Shown here: positions 8,955 to 18,184 of the stretch, piece by piece
How positions within the stretch are numbered: position 1 is the stretch's first letter
Layout: each line of letters begins with the position of its first letter
NCBI RefSeq assembly: GCF_039596395.1
Contig: NZ_JBCNJT010000002.1
Location: 1,178,001 to 1,242,000 of the forward strand
Reading direction: 5' to 3'
Source: Fluviicola sp.
GTDB taxonomy: Bacteria; Bacteroidota; Bacteroidia; Flavobacteriales_D; Crocinitomicaceae
Length of the DNA stretch: 64,000 nt
Position numbers and translations under genes: made by a program
Notes under the pieces: generated by a model
Databases searched by the model: none
What the model saw: only the letters and a program-made list of their open reading frames with translations
Told to the model about the DNA's origin: nothing

Positions 8955-9605
8955 CTATTTATGCAGGAAACCTTTGATGACCAACAGCACACCTGTTCCG
9001 ATAATGATCAGGCCGATCAGGCGGTTCAATCCGGTTAGTACATTGTCGGTAATGAAAGGACGGAGTTTCTTTGCCCCGATAATTTTCAGAAGATCTACCG
9101 AAAAGAAGGTAACCATGATGATCAGGATGTACCAGTAAGTGCTTTCGTCAATGGCATTGTCCGCGTTCTTTTTCCCGTCTGCTCCAAGTGCGATTACGGT
9201 AATCCAGTAAAAGATTACTCCCGGGTTGGCAAAATTCAGCAGGAAACCTTTGAGTCCGAGTAAAATCAGGTCCTTGGTTTGATTGTTCAGTTGTTTGTCC
9301 GCTTCTTTTTTATCCTCTTTGGGTTTCTTCAGCAGGGTTACCAGGCCGAAGATCATGAGAACAAATCCACCCACGATCGAAATGATGTGCCCGTATTCAC
9401 CGGAGGTTATTTTGGTAACCTGGGCATAAAAAACAAGCGCAATGAGGATGTAAACAAGGTCGGAAAGAAGCACTCCCAGATCAAATGCAATGGCGGCCCG
9501 GATTCCTTTTCGGATGCTTGTTTCCAAAAGAAGAAAGAATACGGGACCGATCATTATACTGAGTATAAATCCGGTAATAATTCCTTTGAGTAAAATATCT
9601 AGCAA
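8955..9605 (-). CDS. LysE/RhtB-family amino-acid exporter
   Basis: An integral inner-membrane protein of 216 residues. The N-terminus (GIITGFILSIMIGPVFFLLL) carries the family G-x-x-x-G-P signature, followed by five to six hydrophobic segments and a hydrophilic Lys/Glu-rich loop (KKPKEDKKEADK). LysE proteins export amino acids or similar small solutes; the substrate cannot be read from sequence. A longer frame to 9827 exists but would overlap the divergent gene and contain a promoter. A TTG at 9605, 22 bases after a TATATTTG box, is the best start. The MORN gene lies downstream on the same strand. Confidence 0.85.
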   Translation of the reverse strand: MLDILLKGIITGFILSIMIGPVFFLLLETSIRKGIRAAIAFDLGVLLSDLVYILIALVFYAQVTKITSGEYGHIISIVGGFVLMIFGLVTLLKKPKEDKKEADKQLNNQTKDLILLGLKGFLLNFANPGVIFYWITVIALGADGKKNADNAIDESTYWYILIIMVTFFSVDLLKIIGAKKLRPFITDNVLTGLNRLIGLIIIGTGVLLVIKGFLHK

Positions 9606-9627
9606 AAGTTCGGTTTTTCTGTTTTTA

Positions 9628-9635
9628 CAAATATA
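9628..9635 (-). promoter_or_regulatory. TAnnTTTG promoter box for the LysE gene
   Basis: TATATTTG on the minus strand, 22 bases before the TTG start. It matches the Bacteroidota -7 consensus and supports the shortened start. Confidence 0.6.
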
Positions 9636-9751
9636 GTCATTCGATTTACGCGTGAGCGGGATTTCTGAAAGAAAGCATGGTTTGGAAGCGGAAATCCGAA
9701 TGATTTTGTAAAAAAACGATATAGATGCTATTTTAACTGCTAAGAAGTCAT

Positions 9752-9759
9752 TACATTTG
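9752..9759 (+). promoter_or_regulatory. TAnnTTTG promoter box for the small acidic gene
   Basis: TACATTTG lies 21 bases before the ATG of the downstream gene. It is divergent from the LysE promoter. Confidence 0.6.
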
Positions 9760-9780
9760 CCATGTCTTGAAAGTTGAAGT

Positions 9781-10140
9781 ATGAAAACGGCCATTGCCAA
9801 TAAAAAATTAGAAACAATTATTTCCAACGTGGAAAAAGAAGGGATCGCTTACAAAGGTGTTGTGGAGGATTTGAAAGAATTGCGCGAACAAGCTTTGAAA
9901 GAACAAGATCCTTTGGTGGTGAAGGTTTTACGTTTGTCTTATGAGTACCTGCAGGACAGAAACGCGTTTGATGTTCAGGCACAATACGAGGAAGATGAGG
10001 AAGGGAACGAATATCCGCTGGAGATCGAAGACCAGGAAAACTTCCTTTACTTACTGAACTTATTGAAAAATGCGGAACACAAGATCAACAGAGAAGAAAT
10101 CAAGGATTACCGTACAGCTTTGAAACAGGAATTGTACTAA
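9781..10140 (+). CDS. Conserved-looking small acidic protein, unknown function
   Basis: A 119-residue soluble protein with no signal peptide or membrane segment. It is largely helical (LETIISNVEKEGIAYKGVVEDLKELREQ, partly) with a strongly acidic middle (YEEDEEGNEYPLEIEDQENF). It has its own TAnnTTTG promoter and a strong terminator, so it is a monocistronic unit and almost surely a real gene. No family is recognised. The acidic, compact design would suit a protein-binding partner, but that is only inference. Confidence 0.75.
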   Translation: MKTAIANKKLETIISNVEKEGIAYKGVVEDLKELREQALKEQDPLVVKVLRLSYEYLQDRNAFDVQAQYEEDEEGNEYPLEIEDQENFLYLLNLLKNAEHKINREEIKDYRTALKQELY

Positions 10141-10160
10141 AAGCGGCTTAAAATACGTTT

Positions 10161-10202
10161 AACCCTGACTCCCGAAGATACCCGGGACGTCAGGGTTTTT
10201 TT
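10161..10202 (+). terminator. Rho-independent terminator
   Basis: Arms AACCCTGAC and GTCAGGGTT enclose a GC-rich loop and are followed by a run of T. It ends the small acidic gene and lies just before the acyltransferase. Confidence 0.9.
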
Positions 10203-10239
10203 ATTGCGTTTTGGGAAATCTCATTATTTTAGTGACAGA

Positions 10240-11205
10240 TTGGAAAAGGGGAAAAAACATTTGGGCCATATCGAATCGTTGCGCGCTTTGGCGGCTTTGA
10301 TCGTACTGCTCTTCCATTTTATTTCCTTTTCGGATGCAAAGGGCCCGTTGATCGAAAATGAGCTTGTTCGCAAGTATTCCGAATTCGGTGCGCAGGGCGT
10401 AGAATTGTTCTACATCATTTCCGGTTTTGTAATCTATTATTCGCTTACAAGTACTTCGTTCGGTATTCAGAACTACCCGAAATACCTCCTAAAGCGATTT
10501 GCACGTATTTTTCCACCCTTTTTGGGAACCATCGCATTGATCTGTATCGCACCGTACTTTTTCGGATGGCCTTTTCCGTATTCGGCGAAACAGTTGCTCG
10601 AGAACGCCACGCTTTCGGTAGATCTGTTCAAGGATACACAATGGATGAACCCGATTTTTGTGACGCTGAAGGTGGAATTTTTGTTTTACCTGGTGATTGG
10701 CCTGTTGGTCATTCCGCTCCACAAAACGATCTGGAGTTACGCATTGATTACCTTTTCAGCACTTATTTCAGCGTATTATTTCCATTCGATCGACCTGGTC
10801 CATAATATCCCTTTTTTCCTGATAGGAATTGCCTGTTCGGAGATTTACAGATCGCGCAGCCTGGTGCTTAATTACAGTTTGATTGCTGCTTGTTTGGTGT
10901 TCCTGTACCTGATTTTCCCCATGGAGGACGTGGTGATTTCGGTAATTGGAGTAGTATTCCTGCTTTGGGTAAAAATCAAAAGTATCTGGCTGGAATCAAT
11001 CGGGAAATTCTCTTATTCCCTGTACCTCACACATGGATTTTCCGGCGGATTATTCCTGTACTATTGCAAGAATCAAAGACATGTCGACTGGAACCCGTGG
11101 GTGTATTTCACATGTGCTGTTTTGGGCGCGATCGTATTTGCCTACTGCTATTACAGGGTGATTGAACAACGCTCGATACGCTGGTCGAAGAGCATTAAGT
11201 ATTAG
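10240..11205 (+). CDS. Acyltransferase family 3 membrane protein (OafA/YrhL-like)
   Basis: An integral membrane O-acyltransferase of ~321 residues with about ten hydrophobic segments. The N-terminus has the family signature IESLRALAALIVLLFHF, with the catalytic-type His, and then GAQGVELFYIISGFVIYY. Such enzymes acetylate surface polysaccharides or peptidoglycan. No ATG is available. The TTG at 10240 is preferred; another TTG at 10204 falls directly behind the preceding terminator and would precede the TATTTTAG box at ~10227. The substrate is unknown, and no polysaccharide cluster is adjacent apart from a convergent glycosyltransferase. Confidence 0.85.
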   Translation: MEKGKKHLGHIESLRALAALIVLLFHFISFSDAKGPLIENELVRKYSEFGAQGVELFYIISGFVIYYSLTSTSFGIQNYPKYLLKRFARIFPPFLGTIALICIAPYFFGWPFPYSAKQLLENATLSVDLFKDTQWMNPIFVTLKVEFLFYLVIGLLVIPLHKTIWSYALITFSALISAYYFHSIDLVHNIPFFLIGIACSEIYRSRSLVLNYSLIAACLVFLYLIFPMEDVVISVIGVVFLLWVKIKSIWLESIGKFSYSLYLTHGFSGGLFLYYCKNQRHVDWNPWVYFTCAVLGAIVFAYCYYRVIEQRSIRWSKSIKY

Positions 11206-11228
11206 AATGATCAATGATTCAATGATGA

Positions 11229-11256
11229 ATTATCAAGCAGTAATCTTCTTGATAAT
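11229..11256. terminator. Hairpin between convergent genes
   Basis: Perfect arms ATTATCAAG and CTTGATAAT around a 10-base loop lie between the ends of the acyltransferase and GT2 genes. The T tracts are weak, so termination activity is inferred from position. Confidence 0.5.
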
Positions 11257-11277
11257 TAACCAATTCATTATTGATAA

Positions 11278-11994
11278 TTAATTTGTGAAGCGGTACTTGA
11301 TGATGCAGAATATCGCTCTGAAACCGTCTTTCCAGCCAATTTTCTTCCCTTCTTCGTATGTTCTTCCGTAATAGGAAATACCCACTTCGTAAATGCGGAT
11401 TCCTTTGCGTTTTGCCAGTTTTGCAGTGATTTCAGGCTCAATTCCGAAACGGTTTTCCTTGATCTTGATATCTTTTGCAATCGAAGAACGGATTAACTTA
11501 TAACAGGTTTCCATGTCGGTTAAATTCAGGTTCGTCATCATGTTGGAAAGTCCTGTCAGGAATTTATTTCCTTTGGAATGCCAGTAAAAGAGAATACGAT
11601 GAGGTTGATGTCCCATGAAGCGGGAACCGTAAACCACGTCTGCATTGTCCATGTAAACCGGTTTTAAAAGCAAATTGTATTCTTCGGGGTCGTATTCCAG
11701 ATCCGCGTCCTGGATAATGATGTATTCTCCGGTTGCTTCCTGGATTGCGCGATTGATGGCAGCTCCTTTTCCCTGGTTGTAAGGCTGTGAGAAAAGACGG
11801 ATATCCATTTCCGGATTTGCGGCCATATACGCTTCAATGCGTTCAACGGTGTTATCCTTTGAACAATCGTTGACAATTACCAATTCTTTGTGAACGTCGT
11901 TTTCCAATTGCACCTTTTTGATCTTGTCCAGGATCAGGTGAATGGTTGGGCCTTCGTTATAAGCCGGTATAAGAATGGATAATTTTTGAATCAT
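11278..11994 (-). CDS. Family 2 glycosyltransferase, DPM1-like
   Basis: A 238-residue cytoplasmic or membrane-associated GT-A glycosyltransferase. It starts with [14 protein letters not shown] and has [11 protein letters not shown] and the metal-binding [11 protein letters not shown] (DXD-like), as in polyprenyl-phosphate mannosyl/glucosyl transferases. The conserved [15 protein letters not shown] motif supports the DPM1/DPG synthase subgroup. No C-terminal membrane segments are present. It follows scoB by 29 bases and shares its direction, and a membrane protein resembling lipid-linked-sugar glycosyltransferases lies upstream in the same run, so it may supply that protein's sugar donor. Confidence 0.88.
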   Translation of the reverse strand: MIQKLSILIPAYNEGPTIHLILDKIKKVQLENDVHKELVIVNDCSKDNTVERIEAYMAANPEMDIRLFSQPYNQGKGAAINRAIQEATGEYIIIQDADLEYDPEEYNLLLKPVYMDNADVVYGSRFMGHQPHRILFYWHSKGNKFLTGLSNMMTNLNLTDMETCYKLIRSSIAKDIKIKENRFGIEPEITAKLAKRKGIRIYEVGISYYGRTYEEGKKIGWKDGFRAIFCIIKYRFTN

Positions 11995-12023
11995 GTCTGG
12001 ATAACGTAAAAAAGGGAATTTTA

Positions 12024-12680
12024 TTAGAGGTTCATTTCCGGCACAAAATCGGGTACAACCAGATCTCCTTCTGTTTTGGAAACGATTTCTTCCACACTCA
12101 CCCCCGGAGCGCGCTCAATCAGGTGGAATTTATTGTCTTTGATCTCCAGCACAGCCAGTTCGGTTACGACCTTCTTCACGCAGCCGACACCTGTCAAAGG
12201 CAACGTACAAGCTTTCAATATTTTCGATTCACCGGCTTTGTTGGAATGCATCATCGCGACGATAATATTCTCGGCAGAAGCAACCAAATCCATCGCTCCA
12301 CCCATTCCTTTCACCATTTTTCCAGGAATTTTCCAGTTGGCGATATCCCCGTTCTGGGAAACTTCCATGGCTCCGAGAACCGTCAACTGAACGTGCTGGC
12401 CGCGGATCATGGCAAATGAAGTAGCAGAATCAAAGATGGATGCTCCCGGTCTCAATGTTACGGTTTGTTTTCCGGCGTTGATCAGATCCGGATCTTCTTC
12501 TCCTTCGAACGGGAAAGGCCCCATTCCAAGAATCCCGTTTTCAGACTGGAATTCCACTTCGATGCCTTCAGGAATGTAGTTTGCAACCAAAGTCGGAATA
12601 CCGATTCCCAGGTTTACATACCAACCGTCCTGTAATTCCTGTGCAATGCGTTTTGCAATTCCGTTTTTATCTAGTGCCAT
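12024..12680 (-). CDS. scoB: 3-oxoacid CoA-transferase subunit B
   Basis: Catalytic subunit of a succinyl-CoA:3-ketoacid-type CoA transferase, 218 residues. It begins [23 protein letters not shown] and has the family SENG motif ([15 protein letters not shown]), whose Glu forms the acyl-CoA thioester. It acts in ketone-body or branched-chain catabolism together with subunit A. Unusually, its partner lies about 2.1 kb upstream, separated by a membrane-protein gene that ends only 5 bases before this start. The gene must therefore be transcribed with the membrane protein rather than with subunit A. Confidence 0.93.
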   Translation of the reverse strand: MALDKNGIAKRIAQELQDGWYVNLGIGIPTLVANYIPEGIEVEFQSENGILGMGPFPFEGEEDPDLINAGKQTVTLRPGASIFDSATSFAMIRGQHVQLTVLGAMEVSQNGDIANWKIPGKMVKGMGGAMDLVASAENIIVAMMHSNKAGESKILKACTLPLTGVGCVKKVVTELAVLEIKDNKFHLIERAPGVSVEEIVSKTEGDLVVPDFVPEMNL

Positions 12681-12685
12681 GTGCT

Positions 12686-14500
12686 TTATTTTAACTCAAT
12701 AATCTCAATGGTCGGACGTGATAGCTTGAAATGCTTTCTTTCCGGGTTCCAAATATAAATAATCAATCGGGATTCTTCGCTCAGAAAATGCTTTGCGCTG
12801 TACGGATAGTTCAATTTAAATTGCTGCACATTCTCTCCGTAATACCAGCGCAGGTTCTGATATTCATATCTCAAATTGACATCTGAAGAATCGTTCGTGG
12901 AAACTACTGCGTTGAAATCGTTCAGGTGCTTGTCCGTTTTCCAGTCACCTTTCAGGTTGATCTGGATCTGCTTGTTGCGCCATTCGGGTCGGATCGGTCC
13001 GTCGTAGAACAGGATAAATTCCTCATCGGATTGTTTGGTTTTTCCGATCGAATCGAATAAATGAACTTGTTTGAAAGGAATTTTTCGCCTCAAAGCAATG
13101 TACGTGCTGGCCGGATCCTTCGCTACGACTTTGTAAGCGCTGATATCGTCTTTCGGGAATAGCCAGGTTGTTTTGGTGAGGATCAGATCACTGCCCGGCT
13201 GGAAGTCTTTTTGAAGCGTTCCTACATGTTTTACCGGATGATCCGGGTTCGTGCGCTCAAAATGAGCATAAGTCAACTGCTGAATCGGGTAAATACTCAC
13301 CGTTTCGTTCGGTTTCAGATCTTTCGTGGCAGCTTCGTAGAATGCTTTGCTCATGCGGTCATCCGGAGAGAAAACAGAGGTGTTTAAGTTCAATTTTGCG
13401 AGAAAACTAACCGGGAAGAACAAAAGTACTACCAGGAAATACCGGGAGAATTTGTGCCGGACAAAAAGCACGGTCAGTGCCAGGATACTTAAAGGAATCA
13501 GGTACATTGCTGCGCGGTCTTCCGGGTAATTGACCTTCATCACTTTTGCCAGGAAAAGGATCGCGAAAATGTTTCCGGCAATGAGCATACACAACCAGAA
13601 AGAAGTACCGGTAAGAAAATTCAGCCACGATTCTTTTCGCCATTGCAGGAACAGGATGATTGCTCCTGCGAAGCCGATCAGCAGGTAAGCAATACGGAGC
13701 CAGTTTGCATCGTAAAATAAAATATAGCGCGAAAGTGTTTTCCCGGTTACCCACCAAAGTCCGTCCAGGCTTCCGTAATACAAAGCGCCGGCTTCCTTCA
13801 GTTCGAAACTGAACCGGATCAGCGGAAGGAGTGAAAAGCAGAAAACGATCACTAAACATGCATGGAATACCAGGGCTTTGATCCCTATTTTCTTCGCAAA
13901 AAGCAGGGCGATGAAAACAACGTAAGCGCAAAGAATCAAACTCGTAACGAGGTAAGTCAGATTTGAAAGCACGGCCAGATAAAGGAATAAAAGCAATAGG
14001 ATCAAATGACCGGTATGTTTCGCCTTCAGCCAAACGGATAATTGGAATAAAGCGGCCATGAAAAATCCGATTGCCAGGCCATAGCCCCTCGTATAGCTGA
14101 AATAGTCGAAAATCCACGGAATGGTGTTCAATGCCACAAAACAAAGTTCTCCCCAGATTCCCAGGTTCAGGTTGCGGGTCAGTTTTCTGCTCGACCAAAA
14201 GTACAGGCAAAAACACAAAACAGCAGGAAGCCTGAAAAGGAAGAAGTGTTCCCCGAACCAGCGGTACGAAAGGTTTCCAAGCCAGCTGTTGAACAAATGA
14301 TTGTTGGCGTCCATCAACGAACGGCCACCTCTGATTTCCCCCGTTTCGATGTAATGAAAATAAGTTGCTACTTCATCGTGAATAGGTTCCACAATCCAGG
14401 CTCTTAAAATGGCGTAGATCAGCAACCCCAAAAAGAGTATCCAGGTAATGAGCCGTTCCGAAGAGTCAGAATAAATAGTTTTGGAGTTTTTTTGAATCAA
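12686..14500 (-). CDS. Large integral membrane protein, possible lipid-linked-sugar glycosyltransferase
   Basis: About 604 residues: 10-12 hydrophobic segments in the first ~400 residues, then a ~200-residue soluble tail. The first loop has HDEVATYFHYIETGE, with an acidic pair after the first membrane segment. This is the layout of GT-C (ArnT/PMT-like) transferases, in which a loop-1 Asp is catalytic; the assignment is tentative. A long frame runs to 14560, but that would include a well-formed promoter (-33 TTG, 19 bases, TACATTTG), so the TTG at 14500 is preferred. Its neighbours are scoB (5 bases downstream) and a DPM1-like GT2, an order that fits with the GT2 serving this protein. Confidence 0.75.
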   Translation of the reverse strand: MIQKNSKTIYSDSSERLITWILFLGLLIYAILRAWIVEPIHDEVATYFHYIETGEIRGGRSLMDANNHLFNSWLGNLSYRWFGEHFFLFRLPAVLCFCLYFWSSRKLTRNLNLGIWGELCFVALNTIPWIFDYFSYTRGYGLAIGFFMAALFQLSVWLKAKHTGHLILLLLFLYLAVLSNLTYLVTSLILCAYVVFIALLFAKKIGIKALVFHACLVIVFCFSLLPLIRFSFELKEAGALYYGSLDGLWWVTGKTLSRYILFYDANWLRIAYLLIGFAGAIILFLQWRKESWLNFLTGTSFWLCMLIAGNIFAILFLAKVMKVNYPEDRAAMYLIPLSILALTVLFVRHKFSRYFLVVLLFFPVSFLAKLNLNTSVFSPDDRMSKAFYEAATKDLKPNETVSIYPIQQLTYAHFERTNPDHPVKHVGTLQKDFQPGSDLILTKTTWLFPKDDISAYKVVAKDPASTYIALRRKIPFKQVHLFDSIGKTKQSDEEFILFYDGPIRPEWRNKQIQINLKGDWKTDKHLNDFNAVVSTNDSSDVNLRYEYQNLRWYYGENVQQFKLNYPYSAKHFLSEESRLIIYIWNPERKHFKLSRPTIEIIELK

Positions 14501-14530
14501 AATAGTCCTGTTTTTTCGTTTAGATTCATG

Positions 14531-14560
14531 CAAATGTAAAATGATTTCGGTTGCAATCAA
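14531..14560 (-). promoter_or_regulatory. Promoter for membrane protein-scoB-GT2 unit
   Basis: On the minus strand, TTG (14560-14558) is followed by 19 bases and TACATTTG (14538-14531). Both the boxes and the spacing match the Bacteroidota -33/-7 consensus. It lies inside the longest possible frame and so argues for a shorter protein. Confidence 0.65.
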
Positions 14561-14580
14561 TAAATAATAGCTGCAAGAAG

Positions 14581-14619
14581 CCCGAAACTTCGGGACAAGA
14601 TCAATCCGCCACGGCGGAT
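14581..14619. repeat. Two small palindromes
   Basis: CCCGAA-AC-TTCGGG (14581-14594) and ATCCGCC-AC-GGCGGAT (14604-14619) sit side by side in the 276-base gap between the scoA terminator region and the membrane-protein gene. They look like short dispersed repeats; nothing else is seen in this gap. Confidence 0.6.
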
Positions 14620-14724
14620 CGCTTTTCTTCTCTCACTTTTTGGTTACCGCAAGAATTTTAATATGAATCCCTGAAAGATTTACCTGGTTCTATGACCTCG
14701 GTTGAAGAAATTAAACTACTAGAA

Positions 14725-14752
14725 AAAGAAAAAGTGGCCAAATCAGCCACTT
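14725..14752 (-). terminator. Terminator of scoA
   Basis: On the minus strand AAGTGGC, a 7-base loop, GCCACTT and then a T-rich tail. It lies 24 bases after the scoA stop and separates scoA from the downstream unit that holds scoB. Confidence 0.8.
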
Positions 14753-14776
14753 ATTATCTAATCGAAAGAAGGTCAT

Positions 14777-15472
14777 TTATTTCTGACGAACAGTTCTTTG
14801 CTCGATGCGTTTTTCAAATTTTTCTCCCTGGAAAATGCGCTGAACGAAAATTCCCGGAGTGTGAATGAAGTTGGGGTCCAATTCTCCTGCGGGAACCAGT
14901 TCTTCCACTTCTGCAACGGTGATTTTTCCGGCCATAGCCATCATCGGGTTGAAGTTGCGGGCAGTAGCCTTAAAGATCAGGTTTCCTTCCGTATCACCTT
15001 TCCAGGCTTTTACCAATGCGAAATCGGCTGTTAATGCACTTTCCAGGATGTGTGGTTTCCCGTTGAAAACACGTACTTCTTTTCCTTCGGCTACTTCTGT
15101 TCCATACCCGGCTGGAGTAAAGAACATCGGGATTCCGGCACCTCCGGCTCTGCAACGCTCAGCCAGAGAACCCTGGGGGATTAAATCCACTTCCAGTTCA
15201 CCGGAAAGCATCTGGCGTTCGAATTCTTCGTTTTCACCCACGTAGGAAGAAATCATTTTTTTGATCTGCTTCTTTTGCAAGAGCAAACCCAAACCAAAGT
15301 CGTCGACCCCGGCATTGTTTGAAATACAAGTCAAACCTTTCGTTCCCATTTTCACCAATTGTGCAATGGAGTTTTCAGGAATTCCGCATAGTCCGAATCC
15401 GCCGACCATCAGGGTCATGTTGTCTTCAATGCCAGCCAGGGCTTCTTCTACGTTTTTTACAACTTTATTCAT
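14777..15472 (-). CDS. scoA: 3-oxoacid CoA-transferase subunit A
   Basis: A 231-residue subunit that binds Co[14 protein letters not shown] (~20-33), [11 protein letters not shown], and the glycine-rich [25 protein letters not shown] region (partly quoted) are typical. It joins subunit B in transferring CoA from succinyl-CoA to acetoacetate-like acids. The gene starts 9 bases after the PBP1A stop, so it is probably read from the PBP1A transcript, and it is closed by its own terminator. The partner scoB lies in the next transcription unit rather than directly behind it, which is unusual. Confidence 0.93.
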   Translation of the reverse strand: MNKVVKNVEEALAGIEDNMTLMVGGFGLCGIPENSIAQLVKMGTKGLTCISNNAGVDDFGLGLLLQKKQIKKMISSYVGENEEFERQMLSGELEVDLIPQGSLAERCRAGGAGIPMFFTPAGYGTEVAEGKEVRVFNGKPHILESALTADFALVKAWKGDTEGNLIFKATARNFNPMMAMAGKITVAEVEELVPAGELDPNFIHTPGIFVQRIFQGEKFEKRIEQRTVRQK

Positions 15473-15481
15473 GGTCTTTTA

Positions 15482-18016
15482 TCACATTTGTATTTCTTCG
15501 ACAATGTTGGCCGTTGAATCGGCCACCGCCGGATCAATTTCAACACCTGTGAGGTTAAATACCGAATTATCGAAATTTCGAGGAACCTCAAAGTCCGTAG
15601 TTGAAATAGCTATTTTCGGATCTTTGTAGACTTTGTTCATATAATATCCGTAGATCGGTAGAGCGGTTCGTGCCCCCTGCCCCAAATCGGTACTTCGGAA
15701 ACGGACACCACGGTCTTCTGCTCCAACCCAGACTCCTGTTGCCAGATCCGGAGTTAATCCTACAAACCAACCATCCGAGTTGTTTTGTGTAGTTCCTGTT
15801 TTTCCGGCTGTCGGATAAGAAATTCCTCCGTAAGCAGCACCACCGCGCAATCTGCTTCCGGTACCACCCTGGATCACTCCACGCATCATTTTCAATACCG
15901 TGTAAGCCACGTTTTCGTTCATGGCTTCTTTGGAAACCGTTTTCGCGCTGTAAATCACATGTCCTGCGCGGTCTTCAATGCGAAGAATACTTGTTGGTTT
16001 ATTGAAAATTCCTTTGTTGACGAAAGTTGCCTGTGCGCCCACCAATTCGTAAAGCGATAAATCCATAGAACCCAGACACATGGCCGGAACAACATCTCTG
16101 TCAAGCAGTTCAATGTCCATATCGCGCATCAGTTTTGCTACCGTTTTCGGCCCTGCCAATGCGCCCATTTGTTTCATGATATAAACCGCAATGTTGTTTT
16201 TGGACAGGGCAAGTCCTTTCATGATGGAGATTGTTCCACCGTTTCCGCTTCCGTCGGAGTTTCTCGGACACCATTGGCCATCCGGGTTTCCGTTCGGGTC
16301 ATATAGATCTACGCAATAAGAAATATTCGGAACCACGAGTCCCGGTTTCACCACATTCATGGTAATTCCGGCTGCATAAACGAATGGTTTGATAGTAGAA
16401 CCTACTTGTCGTTTCCCCAGTTTCACGTGATCGTATGCAAAGTGGTCGATATTCGTTCCGCCAACCCATGCTTTCACAAACCCGGTACTTGGTTCGATAG
16501 AAATCAATCCGGCTTGCAGGAAGGATTTGTAATAACGGATCGAGTCCATCGGGCTCATGATCGTGTCGCGTTCGCCTTTCCAGCTGAATACGCGCATTTC
16601 AACCGGTTCGTTGAAAATACGTTTGATTTCCGCTTCGGAAACTCCTGCTTCCGAAAGTCGGATGTACCGGTCCGAACGGCGCATGGACGAGTTCATGATG
16701 CTATTTACTTCATCCTGGGACAATGAATTGGAGAAAGGCCAGTTTTTTGCCGACTTGTTATTTCTGTCGAATAATGGCTGCATTTCGTCTTTCAGATGTC
16801 TTTCCAGTGCGTATTCCGCATGTGCCTGCATGTCTGCATTCAAAGTAGTGTAAATACGTAATCCGTCGCGGTAAATGTCGTAAGGGAGCCCATCTTCACG
16901 TTTGTAAACCAATGAACCGTCTTCTTTCTTGGAACTCAATAATTCCGTTACCTCGTTTCGCAAAGATTCTCTGAAATACGGAGCAATTCCACGTTTGTGA
17001 TCTACGATCTGGTAATTGGTAACCAATGGTTTTTTACTCAAACGCTCGTATTCAGCTTCGGTCAGTTTTTGACGCAATGCCTCATTCCCTTCATCCGAGT
17101 TTTTCAACCATTGCTTCAATACCTGGTTACGTCTTGTGAGTGCCCGCAAGCTGTCTGCTGCTCTGGCTTCTGAAATTTCAGTCTCGGTAATGGCAGATTG
17201 ATCCACTCCTTTTTTCTGTGCCAGGGAAAGCCGGTAATTCTTGATTTTGAACGTATAAGGATTGTACAAAGCCGGGTTTTTACACATTCCGACAAGCATA
17301 GCTGCTTCTTCTTTGGACAATTCACCTGGTTTCTTATTGAAATACACTTTCGAAGCGTTGGAAATTCCTACGGCGTTGTATAAGAAATCGAATTGGTTCA
17401 GATACATCGTGATGATCTCTTCTTTCGTAAAGCGTGCTTCCAAACGGGTAGCAATGATATTTTCACGGGCTTTTTCGTTCAGACGGCCCCACATTCTTCC
17501 GATTCTTCCGGAAGATCCGGATGATACATCTTCTCCGTTAGCGCGGGCCAATTCCTCGCGTTCACGCAATTGAAGCGTATAGAGTTGTTTTGCAAGTTGC
17601 TGAGTAATGGTCGAAGCACCTCCGGCACCACCTACATTGATAATCGCACGACCGATTGCGCGGAAATCCACCCCCGAGTGATCGTGGAAACGCTCATCTT
17701 CCGTAGCAATCAATGCATCGGTAACGTTCGGGCTGATTTTGCGGTACTCAACCGAAGTCCGGTTGATTTTCCAGTAGCGGCCCAATTCCGTTTCACCATC
17801 ATCGGCAATAATTACCGAAGCCAATAATTCCGGCGGATTGTCCAGCATCGCAACAGGAGGAAGGTTGTCTTCCGATTGAAATAAAAGCAATGCTCCGATG
17901 AAATAAAGCGGAAAAGTGGCAAGCAGCCAATAAGCAATTGTTGCTCTTTTATGCTCTTTCGGTGAAAAAGACGCTGACGCTGTCGGTCCTTTACTTTTTT
18001 GTGCCATACGACTCAT
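15482..18016 (-). CDS. mrcA: Penicillin-binding protein 1A, bifunctional
   Basis: An 844-residue membrane-anchored peptidoglycan synthase. There is one membrane segment (~27-46). A GT51 glycosyltransferase domain follows, with ATEDERFHDHSGVD (catalytic Glu ~108) and GGASTITQQLAKQL. The transpeptidase domain has STIKPF (active Ser ~540), SKNN as the SxN motif and GKTGTTQ (~737) as the KTG motif. All catalytic motifs are intact. A second ATG at 18007 (MAQKSK) is an equally possible start. scoA follows by 9 bases; a functional link is not obvious. Confidence 0.95.
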   Translation of the reverse strand: MSRMAQKSKGPTASASFSPKEHKRATIAYWLLATFPLYFIGALLLFQSEDNLPPVAMLDNPPELLASVIIADDGETELGRYWKINRTSVEYRKISPNVTDALIATEDERFHDHSGVDFRAIGRAIINVGGAGGASTITQQLAKQLYTLQLREREELARANGEDVSSGSSGRIGRMWGRLNEKARENIIATRLEARFTKEEIITMYLNQFDFLYNAVGISNASKVYFNKKPGELSKEEAAMLVGMCKNPALYNPYTFKIKNYRLSLAQKKGVDQSAITETEISEARAADSLRALTRRNQVLKQWLKNSDEGNEALRQKLTEAEYERLSKKPLVTNYQIVDHKRGIAPYFRESLRNEVTELLSSKKEDGSLVYKREDGLPYDIYRDGLRIYTTLNADMQAHAEYALERHLKDEMQPLFDRNNKSAKNWPFSNSLSQDEVNSIMNSSMRRSDRYIRLSEAGVSEAEIKRIFNEPVEMRVFSWKGERDTIMSPMDSIRYYKSFLQAGLISIEPSTGFVKAWVGGTNIDHFAYDHVKLGKRQVGSTIKPFVYAAGITMNVVKPGLVVPNISYCVDLYDPNGNPDGQWCPRNSDGSGNGGTISIMKGLALSKNNIAVYIMKQMGALAGPKTVAKLMRDMDIELLDRDVVPAMCLGSMDLSLYELVGAQATFVNKGIFNKPTSILRIEDRAGHVIYSAKTVSKEAMNENVAYTVLKMMRGVIQGGTGSRLRGGAAYGGISYPTAGKTGTTQNNSDGWFVGLTPDLATGVWVGAEDRGVRFRSTDLGQGARTALPIYGYYMNKVYKDPKIAISTTDFEVPRNFDNSVFNLTGVEIDPAVADSTANIVEEIQM

Positions 18017-18142
18017 TTGAATGGTAAAAATAACGAAATACTATTCGCAAAGGCAAATATCGAAATTCAGAAGCAATAGTTGAGTGATTTAAAAGATACT
18101 TTCTAACAAAAAAATGCTAAAAAGAATGGATGGCTGGAGTTT

Positions 18143-18182
18143 AAACAAGTAGGGCCGGAAAATTTTCCGGCCCTACTTGTTT
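18143..18182. repeat. Perfect 40-base palindrome, GTAGGG-type repeat copy B
   Basis: Arms AAACAAGTAGGGCCGGAAAA are mirrored perfectly. It starts 2 bases after the hemD stop and so could terminate hemD; it shares the GTAGGG/CCCTAC arms with the other copies. Confidence 0.9.
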
Positions 18183-18184
18183 TT

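Noticed and set aside
9606-9827. Longer N-terminus for the LysE protein
   Set aside because: It would overlap the divergent gene, include two promoter boxes, and add a non-family segment before the G-P signature.
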